From Physcomitrium patens (taxonomy: Eukaryota; Streptophyta; Bryopsida; Funariales; Funariaceae), in contig NC_037262.1 in the NCBI RefSeq assembly GCF_000002425.4, positions 8,947,100-9,011,099 of the forward strand: DNA of 64,000 bases, given 5' to 3'. Positions 36,152-48,129 of the stretch are shown here, piece after piece. Each line of letters begins with the position of its first letter. Within the stretch, counting starts at the first letter, position 1. Below the pieces are notes generated by a model. It was not told the origin of the DNA. It ran no database searches and was given only the letters and a program-made list of their open reading frames with translations. The position numbers were made by a program, and so were the translations under genes.

Positions 36152-38900
36152 ATGCAGCTGGAATTATGTGCAATATCTAGTAAAGGTTCTATTCTCTTCT
36201 TAGACCCCTCACCTTATTTTACAATAGATGGGCATTTAGGACCTAAAAATCACAAAGTCCTTGTCTTATTAGATTCAAGAGTCTCAGCCTGTTTTATCAA
36301 CAAAGATTTTGTCAAAAATCAAAAAATATCTTTAATCAAAAAAACTAAATCCGTACATGTAGAAGTCATAGATGGCCATTCATTGTCTTCTAGAAATGTT
36401 ACCCATGAGATTGTTCCTTTAGATGTAACAATTAAAGATTATAAAAGTCTAAAAGTATTTAATATAATAAGATCTCCATCCAATCCGATTATTTTAGGAT
36501 TATTGTAGCTAGAAAAATATAACCTTGAAATAGATTAGATTTCTTGTAACCTTAGTTTTTTTGTTAGTATAATTGAAGATTGAGTTAGCAAAGTAGAAGT
36601 ACAAAAATCTAGTACTTCCAAACCTTTACTGATAGATGCGAGAGCTTTCATGCATGTTGCAAAAGAAGGATCATCTTTTGCTATATATACTATGCCCATT
36701 TCTAATGGTAAAAAAATGTCAAGTGGTATTCTTGGCCAATATGAAAAATTTTAAGACGTTTTTGAAAAAAAAATGTAGATATTCTTCTAGAGAATCGACC
36801 TTATGATTGTTCAATTGATTTATAAGAAGTAGTTCAATTACCATTCAGACCAATCTATAGCCTATCACAAAATGAGTTGGCTGAATTAAAGGAGTACATT
36901 GATAAAAACTTAGCAAAGAACTTCATACACCATTCTAAATTCCTAACCGGAGCTCCTATCTTATTTGTGAAGAAAAAAGATGGATCTTTGGAGATGTGTG
37001 TAGATTATCGAGGACTTAATAAGATCACCATTATGAATAAGTATCCTTTGCATTTCATTTCAGGACTTCTTGACTAACTCAATCAAGCAAAGATCTGTAG
37101 CAAAATAGATCTATGAGGATCATATAACTTAGTTCATATCAAAGAAAGAAATGAATAGAAGACTACTTTTTGAACTAGGTAATGTCATTTTGATTATAAT
37201 GTCATGCCTTTTAGACTCACGAATCCACCAGTTACTTTTCAACATCTTATGAATGATGTTTTTTGTGAGTTTCTAGATGATTTTGTCATTGTTTACTAAG
37301 ACGACATTCTAATCTATTCTAAGAATATAGAGAAATATGAATTTCATATTCATCGTATGTTATATAAACTTAGAGATGCAGGATTATATGCCAAGTTGAA
37401 AAAGTGTGTATTCTATACTATTCAAGTTGACTTTTTAGGATACATCATTTCCAACAAAGATCTTATGATGGATCCCAACAGGGTCCAAACTATCATAAAT
37501 TAGAAGATTCCAAGAACAATAGGAGATGTGCAATACTTTTTAGACTTTGCTAATTATTACTAAATCTTCATCAAAAACTTTTTTCAAGTTGCAGCTCCAC
37601 TTAAACGTTTGACTTGTAAAAACAAACTTGAATGGAATAAAGAAGCAAAAACATCATTTGATGCTTTAAAGAAGGAATTTACTTTTGTACCAATCTTGTA
37701 TTGCGTCAACTTTTCTAAGGCATTTTTTATGGAAAAAGATGTATTAGACTTTGCTATAAGTGCCATATTTTCACAAATAGGAACAAGTGATAAGCTCCAC
37801 CCAATAGCTTTTTATTCCAGAAAATTTTCAGCAACCAAAATTAATTATGAAATATATAATAAAGAGCTCCTTGCAATTGTAGATTCATTTGAAGAATGGC
37901 ATCATTATCTAGAAGGCGCTTCAAGTCTATTTACCATATATATAGATTATAAGAACCTTGAGTACTTCATGTCAACACGTGTTTTGAATTGTCGTCAAGT
38001 CCATTATAGCATGTCTTTATCCAAATTCAATTTTAAGATCATTTATCGAGCCAAAAAACAACAAGGTCTATTAGATGCCTTTTTTAGATGTTCTTATCTT
38101 GCATCAAAAGAAGGAGATGCATCCTTTGATCAATAAAGAGTGATTCTCTTGAAGCCTGAGCATTTTCATCTTCGAGCAATAAAATCAACATTGACTATTG
38201 ATTCAACCTTTATTAAGCAAATTCCATTAAGTATGTCTTTTGATTCTCTTGTTCATAATATCAAGAATCTTTCTTTTAAGTCTCATGATATTTCAATGTT
38301 CGAGTTCAAGAACAACCTTCTCTATTTTGAAGGATGCCTATATGTTCCAAAAAGAGAAACACGTTTACGTGTTCTTCAAGCACATCATGACTTTCTTGTA
38401 GTAGGATATTTTGGATACAATAAGACTTTAGAGCTTATATCTAAAGATTTTTGGTGGCCGCAAATATGAAAGGCGATAAAAGACTTTGTATAATCATGTG
38501 ATACTTGTTCAAGATCCAAAACTCTTTGCCATAGATCTTATGGACTATTTCAACCATTATCTATTCTAGAACAACCATGGACTTCTGTTTCTATGGATTT
38601 TATCAGAGATCTTCTAGTCTCAAATTCACATGATTCCATATTTGTAATTGTAGATTGCTTCATCAAAATGACACATTTTGTACTATACACAAAATCTATT
38701 TTAAGTGAAGAAATAACTAAGCTTTTTATTGACAATATCTAGCACTATTAGGAATTGTCAAAAGATATTATATCAAATAGGGAGACTCAGTTTGTATCAA
38801 GATTTTAGAGAATCTTATTCAAGATTCTAAAAGTGGATATAAAACTTTCTTTGAGTTTTTATTCTCAAACTGATTTGCTAATTATGGTTATCATCTATGA
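36152..38900 (+). pseudogene. pol remnant: protease, reverse transcriptase, RNase H, integrase
   Basis: Protease: LVLLDSRVSACFI near 36260-36300, an altered DSGA active site (DSRV). Reverse transcriptase: 36870-37420, with [20 protein letters not shown] and an active-site box Y-stop-DD at 37294-37305. RNase H: about 37690-38060, open for 175 codons, with EKDVLDFAISA and KELLAIV. Integrase: a zinc-finger-like HHDF...CDTC segment from about 38383, then the core with MDF and a site where the second catalytic Asp reads Asn (SNRETQF, about 38774). Stops interrupt most segments, so no polyprotein can be made. Confidence 0.9.
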
Positions 38901-39298
38901 CTTGATACTTTTAACTTTTCAAAAGTTGATAATCCTATAATAGAAGATTTAGTAAATCATTTTTCAAAATTACATGCAACAATGAAGTTACAATTAAAAG
39001 AAGCTCAAGGATAGTAAAAGACTAACATAGATGCTTATTGCAAAGAGTAACTACAATTCAACATAAATAATAAGGTATGGTTACTTCATCACAATATCAA
39101 AACTACTTGTCCTTGTGATAAGTTGGACTATCGTAGGCTAAGACCTTTTTTCTATTTATGAACAAATCAATCATGTTGCTTATTGATTACATCTATCGAA
39201 GTCTATGAAGATCCGCCTTGTATTTTACATATCCTTTCTTAAGCTATATAAGACAGTGAATATTTTGGAAAGAAGACAAATGCCACCTCCTCTTATAG

Positions 39299-39490
39299 AA
39301 GTAGATAATAATCAAGAGTTCGAGGTAGAAGAAATCTTAGACTCAAGGTAGCGCCGAAATAAGTTGAAATATCTTGTTTATTGGCATGGATATAATATTA
39401 GTGAATGCACATGGGAGCCATCAAAGCATCTTGAAAATACAACAAAGAAAGTTAAAGCTTTTTATCTACAAAATCCATCAAAACTAAGAT
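39299..39490 (+). pseudogene. Chromodomain at the end of the chromovirus integrase
   Basis: The frame reads EVEEILDSR, an in-frame TAG at 39349-39351, then KYLVYWHGYNISECTWEP. This is the chromodomain pattern of an acidic beta-strand entry, YLVKW-like strand and TWEP motif. Such domains direct insertion towards heterochromatin carrying methylated histone H3. Its presence assigns the element to the chromoviruses. Confidence 0.88.
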
Positions 39491-41316
39491 AAAGAATAGA
39501 AAAACTTTGCTATAAAAGAAACAAGATCAAAAGAAGATAACATTCTACCTTCTATCTTTCTTTGTAGCTTGTATGTATTTGTGATACTAAGGAGATGGAG
39601 AATCAATAACCACTAGATTCAACTAAAGACCTTTCATTTGTAGATTTATCAGATGAGACATTGCGATTGTCACAACCTTCAAGACGGTTAAATCAAAATG
39701 AAGATCCTCAAGAATGACATGTCCTTCCTTGAATAGATGGCAAGTTACAATATGTTTGGTAATATGATATTGTATTGTATTTGCTTATAGTATGTAAAAT
39801 TTAGCTAGGACATTTAATATGTTTATAAGTCTTGGTGTATGTTAGAATGGTTAATAGATTAATTTAAAGAGAGTGGATATAAGAATCTTTATTTTAAATT
39901 TTATCTTTTTTGATTATAGCATTTCAAAAAGATTATAGGATCTAAATATTTAGTATGAAGCCTTGAGAAGAGATTAGAGCCTAAAGAAGAAAATCTTAAC
40001 TAGTAGCAGGCTTATTGAAAGGGATGAAAGCAAGGCATGGTTGGATGAAGGCAAGGAATGCGAATCTTCATTCCTATTAGTCAAAGGCCATATCCAATGG
40101 ACTTCAAGGAGGCTGTCTGAGGCCTTATTAGGGATTAGGATTTCTCTTTCGAAGTCATTCGAGCTTTGGAGGCTAAGACCAACAAGTTCAAGATTTTGGA
40201 TATAATTTGGATGAAGAGTTTATGTGATTTCGAGTTTTTGTGAAGGAGATATAGGTATTCAAAGTTAAGGTGTCAAATTTGTACCTACTATCACTCTTTG
40301 AAGCATAACGTATGTGTACAGAGAGCAATGAAAGATCAACAACTAAAGTTAGAGAGAAAACTTTCTTGGCTACACTTTATATATACTGTTTGATAAATTC
40401 TATGTCAAAATGAAGGAATTATAGGGCATTGAAGACATCACATGTAATTCAAAAGTAGTAAGTGAGTCATTTTGTTGATAGTAATGGTTGGAGCCATATC
40501 TTGAGTTTCTGGATGAATTTTTAGCTCAAAACTTCTATAAGTGTGAGTTATTAGGTTAAAAAGTTATAGATCAAATTTTTATGATATTTGAGTACTTATT
40601 TTGTGAGATATGAAGAAAATAGCATGAAGATATATATAAGCTAGGGTTTAAAACTACTATAAGGATTTTGGTGATATCTCAAGTTTCGTAATGAATTTTC
40701 TTTTGAATTTTTTTGTGATAGTTTTTGAAAATATATCAGTACTTTTTGTAAAATTTAGAATTATTTGGATAGTGCAATCGTGAGATATGAGCTATTGAAG
40801 TTCAAAAAATATTTTTCATAAGGATATATAAGGTTTTAAGATACTTTATCATACATTTGGATGTTTTCTTGGTACTTGGACTTATGTATTGATGTAATTG
40901 CCCTAAAAGAGAATATATTATATATATAAACTTAATACTTTTATATCTTAGATTTGATTGAGCATTTAGTGGCAGCTAGAAGTCCAATGCTTTCTTGAGG
41001 CAAATTCTTTCTACTCCGACAATGACCTTGGAAGAAACTCCTGTTGTTTGGTGATTTTATTAGAGGTAGGAACAACTCTTGACAGTGTTCCAAATATTTT
41101 ATTTGAAGGAAGTTACGAAGTCCTCAACAATGACTAAATAACAAGGTAGTCTTCTTGTCCTAGTATAGAACACTATCAATAGTTGAGAGGGTCTATCAAT
41201 AATCTTCAAAGAGAGAAAAGATCGGAGTATGTGGCAAGTATAATTTGTCGCATCTTAGACTTCTTCAACATATGAAGACCGCTCTTCATAGAACTCGTTC
41301 TTAGAAATGGGGGTAA

Positions 41317-41865
41317 TATCACAGACATATACATTTACTTCAATAATTACTTATATGATTAGGTAGAAGTAGGTGAATATAGATTAATTTTATAAAGTCT
41401 TTTAGTAAAGCTTCTTAGAAGCTTCATAGATGCGGTTTTGACTTTAGATGTGTTTGTAGGTTAGAAACTTAGCCAACAAGTTAACCACATGTTGGTAGAT
41501 TGTGGAAAAAATTAACTCCACATTATAGCTTGTAGAACAAGCTAATCATGTGGTTCATATATAAATAACTTATCTTGCAAGTTAAGACATGTGGCTAGCA
41601 AAGTCAACATGTTTTGGAGGTCCTATAGAACATTGTCACGTAGCTCTTAGTTAAGAGTATATATGGAAGCAATAGTGAAGCCTTCTTCACTCTTGTCAAT
41701 GCTATTCTAGTCCTTAGTCTTGTTTCAAGACTTTTTAGTCTTCTTATTTTTGGCAATAGCTATTTTAGTTAATATTACATTACCTTTTGAGTACCTTTCT
41801 AATTCTCTTTAGTGACACAAGAGTGTATTAAGGATTCTCTTTCTTTGAGATTCATGTCCCTGATA
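41317..41865 (+). repeat. 3' LTR of the chromovirus
   Basis: Same 549-bp length as the 5' LTR. It starts TATCACAG and ends CCCTGATA, so both terminal dinucleotides have mutated. Most differences from the 5' LTR are C-to-T or G-to-A in this copy, for example in 41507-41560. Confidence 0.93.
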
Positions 41866-42310
41866 ATATATTCATCATCATAATAACAATCAATCTTTTT
41901 ATATAAATTATACTTTACATAAACTATATTATATAAATTATTATCTTAATTTATTTTTAGATAATATAAATAAATTGATAAATAATATATGATTCATCAT
42001 ACTAAAAATAGTATATATAATATAGATAATTTTTTTTTATACTTAAAAAAAATCAAATTTAAATATAAAAACATTTATAGAGGTTTTTTTGATTTTTTTT
42101 TGTTTTTTTTTTTTATCTTAAACTTATTATTATTTTATTGAGTTCATTAACAATCATATATAATCTCATCATAATTCATTTCCTTCTTTCATACTAATAT
42201 TGAAATACAAAAATGAATTTCTTCTAATATATTATCTTTATATTACATTCCAGAAGAGCTTAATCTTAATGAAAAAACATTTCAATATTAAAACATTCAC
42301 ACACACACAT

Positions 42311-42348
<38 letters not shown>

Positions 42349-42394
42349 CTATAGTAAAGAACTAAATGAAAAAACATTTCAATATTAAAACATT

Positions 42395-42440
<46 letters not shown>

Positions 42441-43114
42441 GTAAAACACTAAATGAAAAGTTGAAAATTGATTAATACCAATATAGATGAATTACATATG
42501 CAAACACATTCTGTTCTAAATTGTAAATTGTAAATATCTTTCAAGCATATAATTCTATCAACATAGAATAGTCAAGCCAAACACTTTTCCATAGCACAAG
42601 TTCCAACTCTGTGTAACTTCCAATATACTTCAAACGGAAAGCATTGTTTGAAAACATAATAATAATAATAAAGGAATAAAATAAAATAGGAGGGAGAAAG
42701 AAAGAAAAGAAAAGCAGGTTTATTTGAAATTATCTCTGTATCCAACACTGGAAAATCACTTAACAACCAAACAACCGCAGATTAACATTTTTTATCTGCA
42801 AGTCCATGATTTAGTTTTATGTAGCAAACAACTTATTTGATCCTGATGGACTTTTTCAAAGCACAATATTTATCCGAAACATCAACATTAGAGAAATTGG
42901 ACAAGAAACCAGATCATAGAATATATAATTCCTTTGAGCCTATGGGGGACGTTGTCGATCATCACCGCACTCCATAGCGGCAATGCAAGGGAAGTAATGG
43001 CATCACACAACGAGTCTCACCACGACCAGGGGAGTGGAGCAGATCACCTCCGAGCAAGCACCATCAATCGGAACATACGGAGCAGCACACTTGGAGTGAC
43101 AAACAGCAATGCTC
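41866..43114. other. AT-rich spacer with a duplicated microsatellite unit
   Basis: AT-rich to about 42900, then the composition rises towards the 3' flank of the XTH gene. A roughly 97-bp unit starting AATGAAAAAACATTTC at 42268 is repeated from 42365; each copy contains its own (CA)n and (TA)n runs. No gene is seen. Confidence 0.7.
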
Positions 43115-43987
43115 TCACATGTACACGTTGTTGAAAGGACACTCGGGAGGTGTGACTTTGTAGCGCGCTTTGTCGGTGCAGTAATCGTATTTCATCATGG
43201 AAGCCTTCCTGGCTTGCATCTGCAGCACCTGATCGCGGGTCACTGGGATCCCAGTCGCGGAAGGGTGGCTCTGGCACCCTACTGGTGCATTCTTATCAAT
43301 CGAGTTCACCTCACATCCACTCATCTGGAAGTTTTCATATGTCGCGACGAAGGGGGCGCTGTTCCAATTGATAGGCACACGCCCTCCCTGCGTTGCCCAC
43401 GAGCTGCCGTCCCAGATGCTGACATGCATCCCCAAGGCCTTGAACTTGCAGTACTGGAACCCAGCCACTTTGTCTTCCAGGTTGCGGAAGATCCGGACCA
43501 CGACATCGTCCACGAAGAAGGCAACCAGGTCCTTGCTCCACCGGATCTTGTAGCAGTGAAAGTCTGCGGTGGGGTCGAAGCCCAAGTAGGTTTGTTCCTC
43601 GCGACCCCCTTGTCCGCCCACGAAGACGTTGGTGTGAAGCAAGTAGGGCTGTCCGGTGCTGTTTCCCAGGAACTCCATGTCGTACTCGCAATGCGCGTCT
43701 CCCTGTGGTGACATCATGTAGAACGTCGTCACAGTGCCGGCAGAGTTCCCTGCGGGCAGCTTCATGCACACACTCCATTCACCGTACGTCCATGATTTTT
43801 TCGACACTGCGCCTGCAGCGTATCGCTGGTCCAAGGTAAGCTGCATTCGACTGCTGCTTGGGTACTTCACATTGTCAGTCCAGGGGTAGAACCTGTCAGC
43901 GATGGACTGAGAGGCAGCGGCAGCCACCATGCTCAAGCACAGCAGCAGCATTACTGATTGGACACATCCTGAGATTCTGAATTCCAT
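43115..43987 (-). CDS. XTH: Xyloglucan endotransglucosylase/hydrolase
   Basis: Glycoside hydrolase family 16 enzyme that cuts and rejoins xyloglucan in the plant cell wall. One uninterrupted frame of 290 residues. Start: ATG at 43987; an adjacent GTG at 43990 is not a likely start. Residues 1 to about 27 form a signal peptide (VMLLLCLSMVAAAAS), so the product is secreted. The active site is HCEYDMEFLG (99-108), against the usual HDEIDFEFLG: Glu101, Asp103 and Glu105 of the ExDxE catalytic triad are kept, but the positions after His, after Glu and after Asp differ. The conserved N-glycosylation site follows (Asn109-Ser-Thr). NVFVGGQGGREEQ and FDPTADFHCYKIRW are typical XTH segments. The C-terminal XET_C domain ends in YDYCTDKARYKVTPPEC. 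The gene lacks introns, while most seed-plant XTH genes have some. Confidence 0.95.
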   Translation of the reverse strand: MEFRISGCVQSVMLLLCLSMVAAAASQSIADRFYPWTDNVKYPSSSRMQLTLDQRYAAGAVSKKSWTYGEWSVCMKLPAGNSAGTVTTFYMMSPQGDAHCEYDMEFLGNSTGQPYLLHTNVFVGGQGGREEQTYLGFDPTADFHCYKIRWSKDLVAFFVDDVVVRIFRNLEDKVAGFQYCKFKALGMHVSIWDGSSWATQGGRVPINWNSAPFVATYENFQMSGCEVNSIDKNAPVGCQSHPSATGIPVTRDQVLQMQARKASMMKYDYCTDKARYKVTPPECPFNNVYM

Positions 43988-46900
43988 CACTGGATCACAG
44001 AAACTCCGCTCCTGAATTCCAATCCGACGACAGAGAGTGGGGCTGGCGATCTGTTAAACCCCTGCTATCAACACCACGCCTCCTTGTCTCGACGTTATCA
44101 GTGAATAGATGTTGAAGGAGATGCTTGAATACAATCTGCACGTCTACAATTGAGAATAAGCTGATCAAACTCAGCTTGCAACTGTCGAGACTGGAGTAAA
44201 GATCGGCGAAATGGGGTTGGTGATTTAAGGGTGGAGGGCACCGGTGACGATCATCTACAGCGTGGATGATGATCGACGCCGTGGAACTTTCGCAAAAGTG
44301 CAACCTACCATGACTGGAATGGGAAGAAACGGGCACCGAAATCATCTACTTTACGGTTGGTTTAACAGTATTGGAAACAATTTTTAATGGACACCAGGAG
44401 GACCCTGCACTCGAAGCTTCATTTGAGGATGAAAGGTTGCAAAAATCTTGTCTAATTGCTCGTAATCTGGAATTTCATGATCTACTACCAGGCCGTTTAA
44501 TGCACGAATCCAGTTTGTTTTTCGTGAAGTTCTTTTGAGAAAAAAGGTTTCGAACATGGTGATTTTAACGCTAGAGGTTCAGCCATTAACTTCATTAGGT
44601 TATGGAGCTGACAAAAATAAATTAGATGACATTGATTGAATTTATGACTTCAAAAAGCTCAGTAAAATAAAATGAAAGATTTCACTGTGGTTCTCCTTAC
44701 TTACGAAGATTTTCTTTTAAATCCAGTCCACTCATCTCAAGCGTGTGTGTATATATTTTAACAACCAATTATGGCAAATATGTGAATGATGTTGCATAAA
44801 ACATATTGAGAATCTTAAAGTTAACACAGTGAAGTTTTAAAAATATTGAACAATACAAAGAGCTAATCTCAACTTCAAATATGGTGTTTTTTTTTATACT
44901 GAAAAATTTCCCAAAAAGCAGTTTATAACAATTTCTTTGTAGAAAATAAGTCATTATTTGTAATGATACAATTGAGTCATTCTTTTTAATTATACAATTG
45001 TAGAAAATAAGTCATTTTATAAAAAAATTCTACAATTGAGTATTAAAGTTTTCATAATTAAAGGATGCTTAGATTTATGGTTTCATCAATCCAGTAGACT
45101 AAGAGACATCTAAAATTTAAAATTCAAATGATTAGAACTTAACAATTATACTATTCCATAATAATGAATGAAAATTTTACAAAAATTAGAATTTATTTTT
45201 AAAAATAATTCCAATTTATTTCAAATGCCACCAAAACTAATAGATTGATTTGGGAATGAATAAGTAAATTGTAGAAAATGTACTTATACTCATACATGAT
45301 TTTATATTAAAACAAAAAAATGCTAATATAATGTCTAATTTATTTATTTATTTTATATAATATAATCAATGTGCATTATTCAATGGTTTATTATGCTATC
45401 TTTTGTGGATTTTTTAATTAATGAATTAGTAAATAAATTTAGAAATATTATATTTGGTTAAAAGAATACTCCAAAGAAAATCATTTTATTGAAATCAAGA
45501 ATGTCAACTAAAAAAATAGTTTGGAGAATAGACTTTTGTACATGTTAAAAGTAAGATGAAGCCACCAAATCTAAAAGAGAATTCCTTCTTTAAATTAGAA
45601 GAGGTCTATATAAGCCAATTAGTTTTTGTCTAATATTTACAAGAAGGTGGTAATGGATTTAAAGTCCCTAAGACATCCATTAAGAATACAAGTCTACTAT
45701 AAATCCATCATTGGATCCATTTTTTTTACTTGACTTTTTATATTAAATTACCAACCTACTTGTTTATTATGACATTACACAACTATTACTAACATTGCAC
45801 AATTTTGTAGTAAATATTATAAAAACTAATATAAAGTGGAGTGAAGTACTTTTGCAAAACTATCTTCAAATTTATTTCCATAAATAAATGGTTTTACAAA
45901 TGCCACCACAATTTTTGCTATTGCTACTACAACTAACTCTTATTGACTTTTTAATTATTATTTGTTAAAATTAAATTTATTTTATATATAATTTCTATTT
46001 CTTTGTAAAATGACATTTGCAACAGAGTCTCAAGTGCATAGCAAGATAGATATTTAATGATTATTAGATAACAAATTGAAACTCAAACAGAAACCAAAAA
46101 AATTATTCTTCTTTTTCTGTTAAAATTATTTCACACATGTTACACTATTTTGAGATAACTTATCTTCATTTGAGCTTCCCTTGGACTACGTGTAGCACCC
46201 TTAAGATACTCGTATCACCCTTGAACTTACCGAAAAAACTGTTAGTCATTTGAATGAAGACCCCTGGTATGGCAGCATAAGTGAAGGGCGGTTGGCCTGG
46301 CCTGGAAGTCTCGTGGCCATCACTCCACCTTGCAACCATCCGAGGTGACAAGCATCGGCAAGGCACTGTGTGAAGCTAAGGTTGTGAGAGATGAGAGCAG
46401 CTTCGCAGACAAGGCAAGGCAAGGAAAGATAAAGTAAAGCAAAGCAATGGAGATCCTAAAACATGACCACTAGCCTGCACGAAGGCGTCCTTGCAAAGCT
46501 TCACGTGCGAGATCTCGACCCAGCTTTGATGAATGCTACGTTACTGCGCACAATCACCGTTGTCACTGCTGCCACCGTGGTTGTGTTGCCTCGGAACAGA
46601 GCAAAGCCAAAGCCAAAGCAAATCTTATCTTTGACATAATCAACTGACATCAAGTCCATTCTTTTGCAGTTGTATTCGTTGTGACCCACTCTCTGGACTT
46701 GGTGTGTTGGGCATCCAGGGTGAGTTGAGATTCACGTTGTTGGATAAAAGTGTTTATCTTGAAGTGGGTGTCAGACAACTGGAGATTTCAGATGTTCGTT
46801 TCCATCGTCGTTGTCGGAGTTGAATCCTGATTCGCGCCACCAGTCTCTGATAGAGCTGACCCCCCCCCTGCAGCATTCGGTACAAACTAGAGATGTGTTG

Positions 46901-47349
46901 GTGTAAGGTTTACGGAGTAGATCGTTGCGTGATGCTGGAATGCAATTGCAAGCACGTGCGTAATGTTGCTTTTGTGTTCACAATCTTTCTATCTTTTCTT
47001 TCACAGAAAGGGATCTGAAAAACCCTCTCCGTTGAATTAAGTTACATGTTGCTTGGTGTTAGCTCCCTGAAAGATTCGCGTTTGGAAACGAAGTTAGAAG
47101 GACGGAGACTGCGTAATAAGGTACGCAATCCGCTTTCTAGCTTACTGCTAATGTGGTGGGCTGCTAGAAACCTTTCCGAAGCCTTACAGGTTTCAGGATT
47201 ACATGCAAACATTCAGATTGGGTCTTCAAACACTCGTCATACCACCAGCGTATAACAGGTTTAACTACATGTTGAGTTTCTCAATATCACGTTTGAAATT
47301 ACTAACTCTGATGCCTGTGAGACCAAGTGTGTGGTCGCAACGAACAGTA
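43988..47349. other. XTH upstream region, AT-rich spacer, then a gene-like stretch
   Basis: To about 44350 the composition is gene-like and should hold the XTH leader and promoter; the 116-codon frame here is unlikely to be protein. From 44350 to 46150 the DNA is AT-rich. From about 46160 to 47349 it is again gene-like, with splice-site-like pairs near 47120-47189, but no protein is recognisable. The copia element inserted at the right edge of this stretch. Confidence 0.4.
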
Positions 47350-47354
47350 CATTT

Positions 47355-47722
47355 TGTCGATTCTTGCTTTATCAAGCAAGATCACTAAACGGAAAGAAGT
47401 CGGCATACAATACCAATGACCCACAGTGTTCTATAATTCACAGCAAGAGTAAAAATCACTGAACACAAAGATTATCCCCGAACGCTAGGACACGACTACA
47501 GGTGATAAAACAAGTGAACTGTTGTTCCATTTACAGGGTTGTTTTTATACAGCAAAAGTTACTCTTGTTCGGTGGATATCCTATTTATGTTTGGATCAAT
47601 ATCTAGGACTAAGTACCTATTAGTCTATTTGTTTTCGGCAGTTACAAAGTTGGTGTCTATATCCTGGTAGGTTCTATACATCGGGGCGTCAATCCAGCAG
47701 GTTTAATGTGTTCAACTCAATA
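47355..47722 (-). repeat. 3' LTR of the copia element
   Basis: 368 bp. It aligns with 52077-52282 at both ends, but has about 162 bp (roughly 47486-47648) that the other LTR lacks. The shared parts differ at about ten positions in the first 130 bp by eye. Confidence 0.9.
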
Positions 47723-48129
47723 TCCCTCTTTGCCCCGGAGGTTCCAAATTCTGTTTTCAACTGTAGTAAACTGCGAGGGTTTCTTTCTTGAAAGGAGGCA
47801 ATCGGTGTAAATTCAATGAGGCTCAAAATTTCAATAACGGGGTTGGTACAAGATGGTCAATGCGATTTGCTAGAGGATTTTATCGATTTCTTGTGATTGA
47901 ATGCTTCTTCCTTTGTTAGCTCTTTGACTGACGATTACTGAGGTCTTTAGGATCGATCATTCTAACTGGCCATCAAACTTTGCTTGTTTTTAGTTCACAA
48001 CTTTGCAATTGGTTGCTGAGAGGGCTGGAGAATTGATTGTTCTCTACCTCTGCAGGATCGCCCGATCAGGAGAATGCCAAAAATGTTTTGCCAGCAGATC
48101 ATGTTCCTGATTCTCTGTTGCCTATTCAC

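Larger units (their letters stand above)
34296..41865 (+). mobile_element. Ty3/gypsy chromovirus LTR retrotransposon, decayed
   Basis: A complete but inactive element of 7570 bp. Two direct LTRs of 549 bp each bound it (34296-34844 and 41317-41865). The flanking 5 bp are ATATG and ATATA, a target duplication with one change. A polypurine tract (41306-41313, AAATGGGG) lies just before the 3' LTR. Domain order is gag, protease, reverse transcriptase, RNase H, integrase, chromodomain, which defines the chromovirus branch of Ty3/gypsy. The coding region carries many in-frame stops. By eye about 40 positions differ between the LTRs (7-8%), mostly transitions, so insertion was not recent. I could not identify the primer-binding site after 34844. 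The 1.6 kb between the chromodomain and the 3' LTR appears non-coding. A solo LTR of this family is at 49453-49989. Confidence 0.93.

Noticed and set aside
43109-43711. 200-codon plus-strand frame opposite the XTH gene
   Set aside because: Antisense shadow of the XTH exon; composition follows from the complementary codons, and no domain is seen.
43995-44345. 116-codon minus-strand frame upstream of XTH
   Set aside because: It lies in the expected leader and promoter region, has no recognisable domain and is not joined in frame to XTH.
47046-47255. Plus-strand 69-codon frame before the copia element
   Set aside because: No family match by eye and no exon chain that continues in phase; kept only as part of an unassigned gene-like stretch.
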